Below, in pieces: positions 35,461-44,959 of a stretch of DNA of 64,000 nt. Made by a program: the position numbers and the translations under genes. The notes under the pieces are model-generated. The model was not told the DNA's origin and did not search any database. It saw only the letters and a list, made by a program, of their open reading frames with translations. The stretch comes from FEB-25 sp963726315 (GTDB lineage: Bacteria; Chloroflexota; Anaerolineae; Anaerolineales; UBA4823), in assembly GCA_963726315.1 (NCBI GenBank), contig CAVSBZ010000001.1, positions 62,001-126,000 on the forward strand. The letters run 5' to 3'. Each line of letters begins with the position of its first letter. Positions within the stretch are counted from its first letter, which is position 1.

Positions 35461-37731
35461 CTATGGGGTGGGAGTCTCTGTCACTTCGGGAGTAGCGGTC
35501 TCAGTAACTTCCGGCGTAGGAGTGGCGACCACACCGACCTGGGCTTCCCAAGGATAGCGCATTTGAGGGCTCCCCAGGAAGTAAATTTCCAAGACACGGC
35601 GAAAGATCGGTTCAGCCACAACGGAGCCTTCGCCCCCATTTTCCACCAGAACAGCCACGGCGATATCGGGACGATTTTCCCGCCCGGCAAAGGTGTAGCC
35701 TGCAAACCAGGCATGCGGGTCAGCATAACCCGATTCGGCAGTGCCGGTCTTAGCCGCCACCGGGATACCCGTGGAAGAGACAAAACTGTTTATGCCATAT
35801 CCACTGGTGCGGTAAGCCGTCCCGCGTGGGTTCATCACCACGCTGACCATCGCATCCTGGACAATGGAAAGGTTCTCAGGAGAGACGGGCAGGATACCGC
35901 GTATGGTGGGGGAGAACACAAAGGTTGGGTCACCGACCACGGGGACAATGCGATCGATGACGTGGGGTGTGTAAAGCGTGCCGCCATTTCCGACTGCAGC
36001 GATAAAATCTGCCACCTGCAAGGGGGTTACCTGAGTATTACCCTGGGCAATCGCCAGGTTTATGGCGTCTACTGCACTGGTCGGATCTGGGATTTGCCCG
36101 TCGGCATCGCCGATCTCAATCCCGGTGGAGCTTCCCAGACCAAATCCACGCGCCATATCAGATATGGTGGTATACATTCCGCGATTATAAAAATCGAGCC
36201 CGATATGCCAGAACCACGGGTTACAAGAGCGCATTAATCCTTCCGGCAAGGTAAGCGTTCCGCTGGGCTGAGTTTTTCCGTCATCAAGGTAATGGTCGTA
36301 GGTCCAATCGTTAGGCTGCATGCCCTGCAGCTCGGTGAAAAAGTAACCACAATCGTATTGGGAGTCCTTGGTGTATAACCCGCTTTCCAGGGCTGCCGAC
36401 ATGGTGATGATCTTAAACACAGATCCAAGTGGGTATTGCCCCTGGGTGGCACGGTTGAGCAGCGGAGTGGAATCGGTGTACAAATCATTGATCATGTAGC
36501 TGTAATTGTAGTTAGCGGGCTCGAACAGATTGGGATTGTAGCCGGGAGAAGAGAGCATCGCCAGCACCCTGCCGGTATCGCGCTCCATGACCACGATCGC
36601 ACCCCGCATGCCAGCACTCAGCGCATTGCTACGCTGGAGACCGAGCTGTAAGTCGTAATCGAGGGTGGTATAGACTGCCTCTGCGGGTTGAGCATCCCTG
36701 GCTGACAGCTGGGTAATGATATTCTTATTGGGATCGACGACATATAACACGCCGCCGCGCACGCCTGCCAGGGACTTCTCGGCGTAATATTCCAACCCAT
36801 CACGTCCAACACGCTCATCGACGCGGTAGCCCAGACGCTTGTAATAATCCACTTCTTCTGGCTGGATCAAGCTCATATAACCTAATAGATGCGAAGAAAT
36901 CCCATCGTCGAAATAATAGCGAGTGCGGAATGGCTGCAAGATGACCCCTGAATAACCTGCCAATACGGCTTCGCGGGGAGCCAGGGCATCCACAGAAATA
37001 TCGGCCACCGGCAGGTAATATCCGAATGGTCGCCAGGCTTCAATCATCCCGGACAAGGTATCTGGATGAACCCCGGTGAGGCGGTAAATCTCACCCAGCA
37101 AGGCATCCTCCTGACCAGGATCGACGGCGGCAGTATCCAAACCGATGGCGACCGCGTCTGCCTGGGCAACCAGGGCACGACCATCGCTGGAGTAGATATT
37201 GCCCCGCGACGGGATGCGGTAATCCATCATCAGGTTGTTGCCACCACGCAGCTCTGGCAGGATCAAGGAGTCGTCCCATTGGATACGCCACTGTCCATTT
37301 TCCAGGACCAGGTTCATCACCGTATCCCGATCAATATCACCGACGAGGACGCTGTGCAGGATGACGTTATAACCCACCTGCCCACTTTCGGGATTTTTCA
37401 AGGAAGAGAGGATTTCATAATCCCAACTGCTGAGGGCGGCTTCATTTGCGACTCCCTGGTAGCGGGCGGTGAAATCGGCTTCATTTATTGCGTCCTGGCT
37501 GACCGCGGTCAGCATGGCATACATGGCGGGATATTCTTCCGCTTTCCAGTTGTTCAAGTAAGCTTCCGCGGCGACACGCGGATCGGGGACCGTAGTGGTC
37601 TCCACCTGTGGACCGGGCAGGGTGGGTGTAGGTGAAATTGCCACCGTGGGCGTCAGTACAACAGGTGTGGCCTGGCTGCATCCAATCAGGATGAATGCCA
37701 TTAGAAAGAAGAATAGCAGGCGAATTTTCAT
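35461..37731 (-). CDS. Lipoprotein penicillin-binding protein (class B transpeptidase, MecA/PBP2-like)
   Basis: 756 residues from the ATG at 37731; a GTG at 37746 is an alternative. Lipobox LIGC (Cys18), Pro/Thr linker, an NTF2-like MecA_N domain (about 55-160), a PBP dimerisation domain, then the transpeptidase with SVFK (Ser437, Lys440), SCN (502-504) and KTG (661-663). Cross-links peptidoglycan outside the membrane; anchored by lipid rather than by a transmembrane helix. The Thr/Pro repeat at the C-terminus (TPEVTETATPEVTETPTP) is unusual and low-complexity. Confidence 0.88.
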   Translation of the reverse strand: MKIRLLFFFLMAFILIGCSQATPVVLTPTVAISPTPTLPGPQVETTTVPDPRVAAEAYLNNWKAEEYPAMYAMLTAVSQDAINEADFTARYQGVANEAALSSWDYEILSSLKNPESGQVGYNVILHSVLVGDIDRDTVMNLVLENGQWRIQWDDSLILPELRGGNNLMMDYRIPSRGNIYSSDGRALVAQADAVAIGLDTAAVDPGQEDALLGEIYRLTGVHPDTLSGMIEAWRPFGYYLPVADISVDALAPREAVLAGYSGVILQPFRTRYYFDDGISSHLLGYMSLIQPEEVDYYKRLGYRVDERVGRDGLEYYAEKSLAGVRGGVLYVVDPNKNIITQLSARDAQPAEAVYTTLDYDLQLGLQRSNALSAGMRGAIVVMERDTGRVLAMLSSPGYNPNLFEPANYNYSYMINDLYTDSTPLLNRATQGQYPLGSVFKIITMSAALESGLYTKDSQYDCGYFFTELQGMQPNDWTYDHYLDDGKTQPSGTLTLPEGLMRSCNPWFWHIGLDFYNRGMYTTISDMARGFGLGSSTGIEIGDADGQIPDPTSAVDAINLAIAQGNTQVTPLQVADFIAAVGNGGTLYTPHVIDRIVPVVGDPTFVFSPTIRGILPVSPENLSIVQDAMVSVVMNPRGTAYRTSGYGINSFVSSTGIPVAAKTGTAESGYADPHAWFAGYTFAGRENRPDIAVAVLVENGGEGSVVAEPIFRRVLEIYFLGSPQMRYPWEAQVGVVATPTPEVTETATPEVTETPTP

Positions 37732-37774
37732 TACTTTAGTTATCACTCACGTCCCTGGAGATGGAGCTAATCGA

Positions 37775-38485
37775 TTAGATCAGAGCAACTTCCCAGGTCT
37801 TCTCACTCAAAATTTTTAAATATGCCGGGCAATCGTACCCAATTGCAGCCTGGCAGGTCTGGGGGACATCGACTTTCGGGCTAAACCCCAGGTGGGCAAG
37901 GCTGCGAGTCAGATGGCACAATGGCAGACCCATCACATTGGCATAACAGCCGCCTAATTTTTCAACCGGATGGAAGCCGGCATGCTGGATGGCATAGGCA
38001 CCAGCCTTATCCAGCGGATCACCCGAGGACACATAAGCTTGAATTTCAGGCTCACTATAATCCCGCATCGGCACGTCGGTGGTGCAAATATCGATCAACA
38101 TGGTGCCGTCAGCGGGTGGCAAGATGGATACCGCCGTCAGCACCTGGTGGACATGCCCACGCAGTTGGCGCAGCATTGCTGCTGCTGCCATTGGGCTGGC
38201 GGGTTTCCCTAATATCACAGGTTTCCCGTCCGCTCCCCGGTCGATGACAGCCGTGTCAGCTGCAACGATCACACCTTTGACAGTGGCTTTATCGCTGGCG
38301 TTGAGTGCCTTGCTGGAGGAAATGCGCCGCACGTATTGGATCCCATCCTCGTCGGACTTAGGTGTTTCATCCACCTGAACAGGCAGCAGATTATACTCCC
38401 ATTTTATCAATGTAAGGAGCTCTCTTCTGCGAGGGGAATTGGAGGCCAGATAAAGTTGTTGATCGTCCCGTTTTTCGGGAATCAT
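37775..38485 (-). CDS. maf: Maf-like nucleotide pyrophosphatase
   Basis: 236 residues from the ATG at 38485 (a GTG lies at 38509). Maf motifs: LASNSPRRRELL, the catalytic 'AADTAVIDRG', 'GKPASPMAAAAMLRQLRG', 'DPLDKAGAYAIQ' and a late 'NVMGLPL'. Hydrolyses non-canonical or TTP/UTP-type nucleotides. A C-terminal extension of about 30 residues with two Cys goes beyond typical Maf. Divergent from xpt. Confidence 0.9.
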   Translation of the reverse strand: MIPEKRDDQQLYLASNSPRRRELLTLIKWEYNLLPVQVDETPKSDEDGIQYVRRISSSKALNASDKATVKGVIVAADTAVIDRGADGKPVILGKPASPMAAAAMLRQLRGHVHQVLTAVSILPPADGTMLIDICTTDVPMRDYSEPEIQAYVSSGDPLDKAGAYAIQHAGFHPVEKLGGCYANVMGLPLCHLTRSLAHLGFSPKVDVPQTCQAAIGYDCPAYLKILSEKTWEVALI

Positions 38486-38531
38486 ATCCGGCGATTCTAA
38501 CACACTCACTCTGGTTCTTTCTATGAAGCAG

Positions 38532-38561
38532 TTGTAAAATGAAAGTACGTTAATTTATATT
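38532..38561 (+). promoter_or_regulatory. Promoter of xpt-guaA
   Basis: TTGTAA (38532-38537), 18-bp spacer, TATATT (38556-38561). The leader is too short for a purine riboswitch. Confidence 0.45.
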
Positions 38562-38585
38562 TATAGTGCCCGGAGATAGCCATGA

Positions 38586-39164
38586 TTGAGCTGCACGATC
38601 AGAATCCTGCGTGACGGAAAAAACTTGGGGAATGGGATACTGAAAGTAGATGGCTTTATTAACCACCAGGTAGACCCACAGCTGATGGATGTGTGTGGGA
38701 TAGAACTGGCACAACGTTTCAAGGACATCGGAGCAACCAAGGTACTGACGGCTGAAATTTCAGGTATCGCTCCAGCCGTATCCACTGCTTTTCACTTGAA
38801 ACTGCCGGTGGTATACGCCCGAAAACAAAAACCCATTACCATGCCCGACCAGGTCTTTCTCACCCTCAGCCCATCACACACGAAAGGGCGCATGACCGAG
38901 CTGATCATCTCACCAGAATACCTGCGGGAAGGGGAACGGGTGCTCATCATTGATGACTTCCTGGCAACCGGCGCCACCATCCTGGGGCTGGTGCGTTTAG
39001 CCCAAACCGCAGGATCGAGCATCGTGGGAGTGGGAGCGCTGATCGAAAAGACATTCGAGGGCGGTCGCAAAGCACTGTCTCTGTTGGGCGTGCCGATCGA
39101 ATCGCTGGTGCAAATCGTCTCGATGTCGGGTGACCAGATTATTTTTGCACAGGACCAGGACTAA
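38586..39164 (+). CDS. xpt: Xanthine phosphoribosyltransferase
   Basis: 192 residues. The family core is clear: 'LKVDGFINHQVDPQLM', 'EISGIAPAV', 'VYARKQKP', the PRPP loop VLIIDDFLATGAT and 'GALIEKTFEGGR'. Converts xanthine to XMP. The open frame begins at a TTG (38586), yet an ATG at 38582 with ideally placed GGAG is in a different frame and runs only 10 codons; Xpt proteins usually begin near the IL-DG motif, so either the TTG is used or one base is missing between 38582 and 38610. Stop and guaA start overlap (TAATG). Confidence 0.88.
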   Translation: MSCTIRILRDGKNLGNGILKVDGFINHQVDPQLMDVCGIELAQRFKDIGATKVLTAEISGIAPAVSTAFHLKLPVVYARKQKPITMPDQVFLTLSPSHTKGRMTELIISPEYLREGERVLIIDDFLATGATILGLVRLAQTAGSSIVGVGALIEKTFEGGRKALSLLGVPIESLVQIVSMSGDQIIFAQDQD

Positions 39165-40708
39165 TGGATTCGATCGCGGTGCTCGATTTTGGCTCGCAAT
39201 ATGCGCAGCTGATCACCCGCAGGGTGCGCGAAGCGCAGGTATACTGCGAACTATTCGCATGGAATGAACCCCAGGCAAAGGTAATGTCGCTGAAACCCAA
39301 GGGCTTCATCCTTTCTGGTGGTCCAGCTTCGGTGTATGAGCCTGGGGCACCTGAGATTCCAGCCTATGTCCTTGAAAGCCAGCTGCCGGTGTTGGGCATC
39401 TGCTACGGGATGCAGGCGCTAACCTATGCGCTGGGGGGAAAGGTAGCGCCGTCATCCAGGCGAGAATATGGCCTGGCAGAGATCGAAACGCGGCAACCCA
39501 ATCCACTTCTAGCAGAGGGCAGACGCCCGGTGTGGATGTCTCATGGTGACCGCATCGAACAGCTCCCAGCGGGCTTTATTTCACTGGCGGGCAGCACCAA
39601 CTCGCAGTATGCAATGGTTGGAGATATGACCCACAATTACTTCGGGGTGCAATTCCACCCTGAGGTACGTCACACCCATGGCGGGAGTGAGCTCTTGCGC
39701 CGATTTGTGGTCGAGATTTGCGGTGCCAAAGCGGAGTGGACAGCTGAATCGATCATCACCACCTCCATCAAACACATCCAGAATCAGGTAGGCGGCGCCC
39801 GCGTCCTTTCCGCGGTGAGTGGAGGGGTCGATTCGAGTGTGGCAACTACGTTGGTCCAGCGGGCAGTGGGAGACCAGCTGACGGCAGTATTTGTTGACAA
39901 TGGATTACTGCGCCTGGGAGAAGCAGACCAGGTGGTGAAGGTTTTTCAGGGTACAGTGGGTACTGAGCTGGTGGTGGTGGATGCGGTGGATGAGTTCATG
40001 GGCGCTTTGCACGGCGTCTCCGACCCCGAGCAAAAAAGGCGGATCATCGGAGAAAAATTTATCCGCATATTTGAAACTCAGGCCAGCCAGATTGGCAGTG
40101 CAGGGTTCCTGGTGCAGGGGACGATCTACCCGGACGTGGTCGAGTCCAGTGGTCCGGACAGAGCCCAGGCTGCCAGGATCAAGAGCCACCACAACGTCGG
40201 TGGGCTGCCAGAAGAGATGCAGCTCGAGCTGGTTGAACCGCTGCGGTACCTGTTTAAGGATGAGGTGCGGCGGGTCGGCGAAACGCTGGGCTTACCGCAT
40301 GACCTGATCTGGAGGCAGCCATTCCCGGGACCGGGGTTAGCTGTGCGCTGCCTGGGCGAAGTTAATCCTGCGCGGCTGGAACGCCTGCGGCAGGCGGATG
40401 CCATATTCACCGGTGAGCTGGATGCGACTGGTTTGTTGAGAATGAATGAAGATGAAGGAACGGCGCAGTCTTTCGCTGTGCTCCTGCCGGTGCGCTCGGT
40501 GGGGGTGATGGGAGATAACCGCACCTACCAGGAAGTGGTCGCCCTGCGAGCCGTGACCACCGACGATTTCATGACCGCGGATTGGGCGCGCCTGCCGCAT
40601 GATCTGCTCACCCGAGTCGCCAACCGGATCGTGAATGAAGTGGTGGGGGTCAACCGCGTGGTGTATGACATTACGAGCAAGCCGCCTGCAACTATTGAAT
40701 GGGAATAA
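39164..40708 (+). CDS. guaA: GMP synthase (glutamine-hydrolysing)
   Basis: 514 residues. Amidotransferase domain with the triad Cys80 (GICYGMQ), His165 and Glu167 (FHPEV); ATP pyrophosphatase with the loop SGGVDSS (219-225); C-terminal dimerisation domain ending in KPPATIEWE. Makes GMP from the XMP that Xpt supplies, so the pair is a guanine-nucleotide salvage operon. ATG overlaps the xpt stop by 1 nt. Confidence 0.97.
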   Translation: MDSIAVLDFGSQYAQLITRRVREAQVYCELFAWNEPQAKVMSLKPKGFILSGGPASVYEPGAPEIPAYVLESQLPVLGICYGMQALTYALGGKVAPSSRREYGLAEIETRQPNPLLAEGRRPVWMSHGDRIEQLPAGFISLAGSTNSQYAMVGDMTHNYFGVQFHPEVRHTHGGSELLRRFVVEICGAKAEWTAESIITTSIKHIQNQVGGARVLSAVSGGVDSSVATTLVQRAVGDQLTAVFVDNGLLRLGEADQVVKVFQGTVGTELVVVDAVDEFMGALHGVSDPEQKRRIIGEKFIRIFETQASQIGSAGFLVQGTIYPDVVESSGPDRAQAARIKSHHNVGGLPEEMQLELVEPLRYLFKDEVRRVGETLGLPHDLIWRQPFPGPGLAVRCLGEVNPARLERLRQADAIFTGELDATGLLRMNEDEGTAQSFAVLLPVRSVGVMGDNRTYQEVVALRAVTTDDFMTADWARLPHDLLTRVANRIVNEVVGVNRVVYDITSKPPATIEWE

Positions 40709-40803
40709 AGACCAGATTTTTGTATATCCGAGTGGTGGTCTAAAAAGCAACAAATTTTCCATTATTCCGTATATAGTAATAATACCTGGAAGAGGAGAAT
40801 AAA

Positions 40804-41769
40804 ATGGACTTCGGATATGTAATTAAGCGCGCGTGGCAAATCATCTGGAAATTCAAAGTGTTATGGGTTTTTGGCATCCTGGCTAGCTGCGGTCAAGCCA
40901 GCAGCACAGGAGGCAGCAACTGGAGCTGGAGTTTTTCAAATCGGGACGTCAACTTCAATTATCAAGTTCAGAATTTCTTCAACCAATTAACCCCTGGGAG
41001 CATAGCCTTGCTCATTGGTTTGGCAATCCTCTTTAGCCTGGTTGTGATTGTCATAGTCATCCTGTTGGGAACCATCGGGAGGGTGGGATTAATACGCGGT
41101 ACCGTGAAAGCCGAGCAAGGTGCTGAACGATTAACTTTTGGCGAACTGTGGCGTGATGGGCTGGCGTATTTCTGGCGAGTGTTTGGATTAAACCTGCTGA
41201 TTGGGATAGCTATTTTCGTGGCAATCATGTTTATGATCTTCGGAGGAATACTGCTCACTGTGGGTACATTGGGATTATTTGCTTTATGCCTGCTGCCATT
41301 AATGTGCCTGCTCATACCGGTGATGTGGGCGGTGTACGTGATCATTGAGCAAGCCAATGTTGCCCTGGTAGTGGAAAACACAGACATTATCGAGGCGATA
41401 AAACGTGGTTGGCAGGTTGTTTGGAGAAATATCGGCAGTATGATCGTAATGTCACTCATCCTTATTTTAGGAGTCGGCCTGGTTGGTGGGATTGTTATCG
41501 GCCTGCCGTTGATCATTGTTGCTGCTCCATCTATCGCTGGTTTTGCAGTCGGGACTTCGGTAGCGATTCGAAACGGATTGATCGTGTCTGGCTTGTTCTT
41601 TATCGTCTACCTGCCCTTTTTATTGATATTGAGCGGTATCCTGCGGGGATATACCTCCTCTGCGTGGACGCTCACCTACCTGCGATTAACACATAAAACC
41701 GCACAAAGTCAGCTTGGGGTACCGAATATCCCTGAGAATACCGAGGCACCACCCGCGCAAAGTGCGTGA
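40804..41769 (+). CDS. Polytopic membrane protein of unknown function
   Basis: 321 residues with six or so hydrophobic segments and a Ser/Gly/Asn-rich early loop (residues 36-58). 'AIKRGWQVVWRNIGSMIVMS' is a repeat-like echo of the N-terminal 'IKRAWQIIWKFKVLWVFG', suggesting an internal duplication. Resembles uncharacterised membrane proteins of this phylum; no catalytic motif. AGAGGAG precedes the ATG. Confidence 0.75.
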   Translation: MDFGYVIKRAWQIIWKFKVLWVFGILASCGQASSTGGSNWSWSFSNRDVNFNYQVQNFFNQLTPGSIALLIGLAILFSLVVIVIVILLGTIGRVGLIRGTVKAEQGAERLTFGELWRDGLAYFWRVFGLNLLIGIAIFVAIMFMIFGGILLTVGTLGLFALCLLPLMCLLIPVMWAVYVIIEQANVALVVENTDIIEAIKRGWQVVWRNIGSMIVMSLILILGVGLVGGIVIGLPLIIVAAPSIAGFAVGTSVAIRNGLIVSGLFFIVYLPFLLILSGILRGYTSSAWTLTYLRLTHKTAQSQLGVPNIPENTEAPPAQSA

Positions 41770-41860
41770 CCCCAAGCGAAGACGTCCAAAACATAATTAA
41801 CGAGTAATTATTCGCCGATCGAATATTAACATCGACACATATAATAATTGACGAGATTAC

Positions 41861-42002
41861 TCCTGCTAAAGAGACGTAAAAGACTGAATACCCCCTCCCA
41901 CCTCCCCCAAAAACAAAAAGCATGTTTTTAGGGGAGGAGTATTGAGGTATAGGCTGTATGATGGTCGAGTTAATTTGAATATCATAAATGGCTGAGTAAT
42001 TA
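41861..42002. repeat. Dispersed intergenic repeat family, full copy 2
   Basis: About 142 bp, collinear with 55729-55869 and, for its right half, with 11791-11878. Carries an imperfect inverted repeat around ACCTCCCCC-AAAAAC...GTTTTTAGGGGAGG. No coding potential on either strand. Confidence 0.75.
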
Positions 42003-42005
42003 CAT

Positions 42006-42048
42006 AATAAAGAATAACGCAAGCCAAAGCCTTGCGTTATTCTTTATT
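42006..42048. terminator. 18-bp stem bidirectional terminator-like hairpin
   Basis: Perfect 18-bp stem (42006-42023 with 42031-42048) and a 7-nt loop; the AT-rich base of the stem supplies a T-rich run on either strand. Follows the membrane-protein gene by about 240 bp, after the repeat. Confidence 0.65.
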
Positions 42049-42194
42049 TATTTGATAAGCTTCTCATTGTAAGCTTAAACGTAAAAAATCAATCGATATT
42101 ATAATTAATCTTGTGCAAGCCTCGCAGAGGATAACAGTAAGGGTCGTTGAGACTTTTGGTGGACACCAGTAAGAACCATAAGAAGGAGAAAATA

Positions 42195-42598
42195 ATGGCA
42201 AAGATAATCGATGTAGAAGGAATTGGGAAAAAGTATGCGGGTACGCTGAGTAAGGCGGGCGTGAAAACGACTGATGCATTACTGAAAGCCGGTTCAACCC
42301 CCAAAGGGCGGAAAGAGCTGGCGGAAAAAACCGGAATTACCGATGCATTGATCCTCAAATGGGTCAACCATGTGGACCTGTACCGCATCAAGGGTGTCGG
42401 GTCTGAATATTCAGAGCTTCTGGAAGCTTCCGGAGTGGATACCATTCCTGAATTGGCGCAAAGGAAAGCTGCCAACCTCGTCGAGAAAATTGTCGAAGTG
42501 AACAAGGTTAAAAACTTGTGCGCAAGCTCCCGGTCGAATCACAAATCGCCAATTGGATCGAGCAAGCGAAGAAGCTACCCAGAGTAATCACCTATTAA
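42195..42598 (+). CDS. DUF4332 helix-hairpin-helix protein, frameshifted near its C-terminus
   Basis: Starts at the ATG 42195 with AAGGAG upstream. Helix-hairpin-helix-like repeats 'IEGIGKKYAGTLSKAG'-type and 'IKGVGSEYSELLEASGV' match DUF4332, a putative nucleic-acid-binding fold. The direct frame ends at 42587 with an implausible tail. Shifting by one base at about 42518 (TTGTGCG, expected TTGGTGCG) gives VRKLPVESQIANWIEQAKKL then PRVITY and a stop at 42598, the expected family ending. So a single base is missing. Confidence 0.78.
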
Positions 42599-42661
42599 GC
42601 AGGCGGACTCTGCAAATTATTCACTCCGGATAAAAATCGGTTATGGCTCCATGGAGGGATC

Positions 42662-43039
42662 ATGCCTTCTCTTAATCGCATCCAATTGATCGGACACCTG
42701 GGCAAAGACCCTGAGGTACGCTTCACGCCATCAGGCAAGAAGGTAACCAGCTTCAGCGTCGCCGTCAACCGCCGGTGGAAGAACAGTGCCGGCGAGGATA
42801 AAGAATCAACGGATTGGTTCAACGTAGAAGCCTGGGGGCGCCTGGGCGAGGTGTGCAAGCAGTACCTGCACAAAGGCCGGCTGGTCTTTCTGGAGGGACA
42901 GCTGCGCACCGACCGCTACGACCATGAAGGAGAAACACGCTACTTCACCAAAGTGATCGCAACGCAGATGCAAATGCTTGACCGCAAGGCAGAAGAATTA
43001 CCTGCCATCGAAGCGGAAGAACCAACCGAAGAAGACTGA
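42662..43039 (+). CDS. ssb: Single-stranded DNA-binding protein
   Basis: 125 residues. OB fold with 'NRIQLIGHLGKDPEVRFTPS', 'FSVAVNR' and 'DWFNVEAWG', ending in an acidic tail EAEEPTEED without the typical DIPF-type tip. Short tail compared with E. coli SSB. Protects ssDNA in replication and repair. GGAGG lies 4 nt before the ATG. Confidence 0.93.
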   Translation: MPSLNRIQLIGHLGKDPEVRFTPSGKKVTSFSVAVNRRWKNSAGEDKESTDWFNVEAWGRLGEVCKQYLHKGRLVFLEGQLRTDRYDHEGETRYFTKVIATQMQMLDRKAEELPAIEAEEPTEED

Positions 43040-43067
43040 CCCGCCTCGATAAGGCATAATTAAATAA

Positions 43068-43106
43068 CAGGGATTTGGAGCATTCAATAGCTGCTCCAAA
43101 TCCCTG
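43068..43106. terminator. Bidirectional terminator between ssb and pepF
   Basis: Perfect 15-bp stem (43068-43082 with 43092-43106), 9-nt loop, followed by GTTTTATTT on the plus strand. Sits between the converging stop codons. Confidence 0.85.
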
Positions 43107-43109
43107 GTT

Positions 43110-44894
43110 TTATTTCACCACCGGGATGGTTTCAAGCTGATCGATAAGACCGCGGATGACATCAAAACCGCCCTGCCAGAAAGCACGGCTGTGCATATTT
43201 ATGCCGGCGTCGGACAATATCTGGTCGGGTGATTTTGAGCCGCCTGATGAGAGTAGCTTGAGGTAACGCGGCTTGAAGGCATCTCCTTCCAGCTTGAACT
43301 GCTGGTACAAGGATAGGACCAACAGCTGACCAAAGGTGTAGGCATAGACGTAAAACGGGGTGTAATAAATATGCGGGATGGAAACCCATTCCCAGCGGAA
43401 CTCATCACTGACCTCGACTGCGTCGCCGAACTGAGAAGCCAAATTTTCAAGGTACACGGCCGACAGCTCATCCACCGTGGCACCATGCTGGACCATATCA
43501 TGCGCCTGGCGTTCGAAAATCGCAAATTGTGCCTGGCGCATCACGGTGGCGTAGGCATCATCCACCTGGCGGAAGAGCAAAGCCTGCCGTACCGAGGCGT
43601 CACTGTCTGTTGCCAACAGGCGATCCACCAGCATCATTTCTCCAAACGTGGAGGCTGTTTCTGCCAGGGGGAGCGATGGATGGAAGGTAAATAAGCTATG
43701 CTCTGCCGCCAGCTGCGAGTGGATGGCATGACCCAGCTCATGAGCCAGGGTTGCCACGTCGTCCGGTTTACCCTGATAGTTAACCAAGACCCAGGGTGTG
43801 ATATCTGGGGCTACTGTTGCACAGAAAGCGCCGCTTGACTTCCCTCGACGAACTTCACTATCCAGGTGGTCCTGTTCGAGCACCCTGCGCGCCAATTCTT
43901 CCAGGCGGGGCTCGAAATTGTGAAAGGCATCGAACACCATATCTGCTGCCTGGTCAAACACGTACATCTTGTCGGTTTTAACCACTGGGGCATAAATGTC
44001 ATACCGCCGCAGGTGTTCCGTACCGAGCAAACGTGCTTTCAGGCGGAAAAAGCGCTGGAAGATGGACCGGTTATCCTGGCAGACACCCAACAGCGTATCC
44101 ACGACGTCATCCGGTATATCATTCGCCAGGTTGCGTACTGCCATCGGGCTGGAAAAATGGCGCAGATCAACGTTCTCGTTATGCCAGTCCCTGACCAGGG
44201 TCTGATACATCTGTCCCAGGATGGCACCATCCTCACCATAAACCCGGTAGAGCTCCTGGTAAGCTGCAGCCCGAATGGCAGGATCATAACTGCGTGCATA
44301 GACCATGATCTCACCACGGGTGAGCTCCTTTTCTTCACCAGCCACAGTCATGTGGAAAATATAGCGGTTGGTAAGCGTGGTGTATAAATTCCCGATGGCG
44401 CTCGCACCGGTGACATCCTTGATATTGATGATCTTTTCTTCGGGCTCCGTCAGAGTGTGCGGCTTGAAATGACGCATCTCTTCCAACCAGTAGCGATAAT
44501 CGCCGGAAGCTGCCATCAGCCGTTCAGATGCACTATCGTCCAGCTCTTTCCACCACAGGCTGAAGAATAACGTGCGGTTATTGATCAGCGCCATGCGGCT
44601 TTCCACATCAGATTGAAATGCCAGGATAGCCTGGTCTTGGGTATCGGCAGAAAAACGCAGCGAGGCGAAACTGCCGATGCGGTGGGCCAGGCGCGAGATG
44701 GCTTCCAGCAAGTGGATCAGCTCCAGGAATGCGTCAACCGGCATATCTGGAGAGAGACTCTGACGCATTGCTTCGAACGCAACGACTTTCCCATCCAGCT
44801 CATCGAAACCCGCTTTCATCTCGGGACTTTCATGGGCGGGAAAGAGGTCAGATAAATTCCATGGGGATTGTGTGTATGTCTTCATAGGCTCCAT
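43110..44894 (-). CDS. pepF: Oligoendopeptidase F (M3 family metallopeptidase)
   Basis: 594 residues. The zinc motif HELGH starts at His385, with a downstream Glu in 'ETASTFGEMML'. The long helical N-terminal lid and 'YTPFYVYAYTFGQLL' are typical of PepF. A cytoplasmic peptidase that trims oligopeptides, fitting the peptide-import locus. Starts at 44894 or at the next ATG (44885), which has GGAG close upstream. Confidence 0.95.
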   Translation of the reverse strand: MEPMKTYTQSPWNLSDLFPAHESPEMKAGFDELDGKVVAFEAMRQSLSPDMPVDAFLELIHLLEAISRLAHRIGSFASLRFSADTQDQAILAFQSDVESRMALINNRTLFFSLWWKELDDSASERLMAASGDYRYWLEEMRHFKPHTLTEPEEKIINIKDVTGASAIGNLYTTLTNRYIFHMTVAGEEKELTRGEIMVYARSYDPAIRAAAYQELYRVYGEDGAILGQMYQTLVRDWHNENVDLRHFSSPMAVRNLANDIPDDVVDTLLGVCQDNRSIFQRFFRLKARLLGTEHLRRYDIYAPVVKTDKMYVFDQAADMVFDAFHNFEPRLEELARRVLEQDHLDSEVRRGKSSGAFCATVAPDITPWVLVNYQGKPDDVATLAHELGHAIHSQLAAEHSLFTFHPSLPLAETASTFGEMMLVDRLLATDSDASVRQALLFRQVDDAYATVMRQAQFAIFERQAHDMVQHGATVDELSAVYLENLASQFGDAVEVSDEFRWEWVSIPHIYYTPFYVYAYTFGQLLVLSLYQQFKLEGDAFKPRYLKLLSSGGSKSPDQILSDAGINMHSRAFWQGGFDVIRGLIDQLETIPVVK

Positions 44895-44959
44895 ATTGTG
44901 GAAAATTTTATTTGGGGATCATTGATGGGTACAGGCGATCGAATCTGCTCGATATCCGG

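Noticed and set aside
35431..36237. 268-codon frame on the plus strand
   Set aside because: Antisense to the penicillin-binding protein gene; no domain and no start signal.
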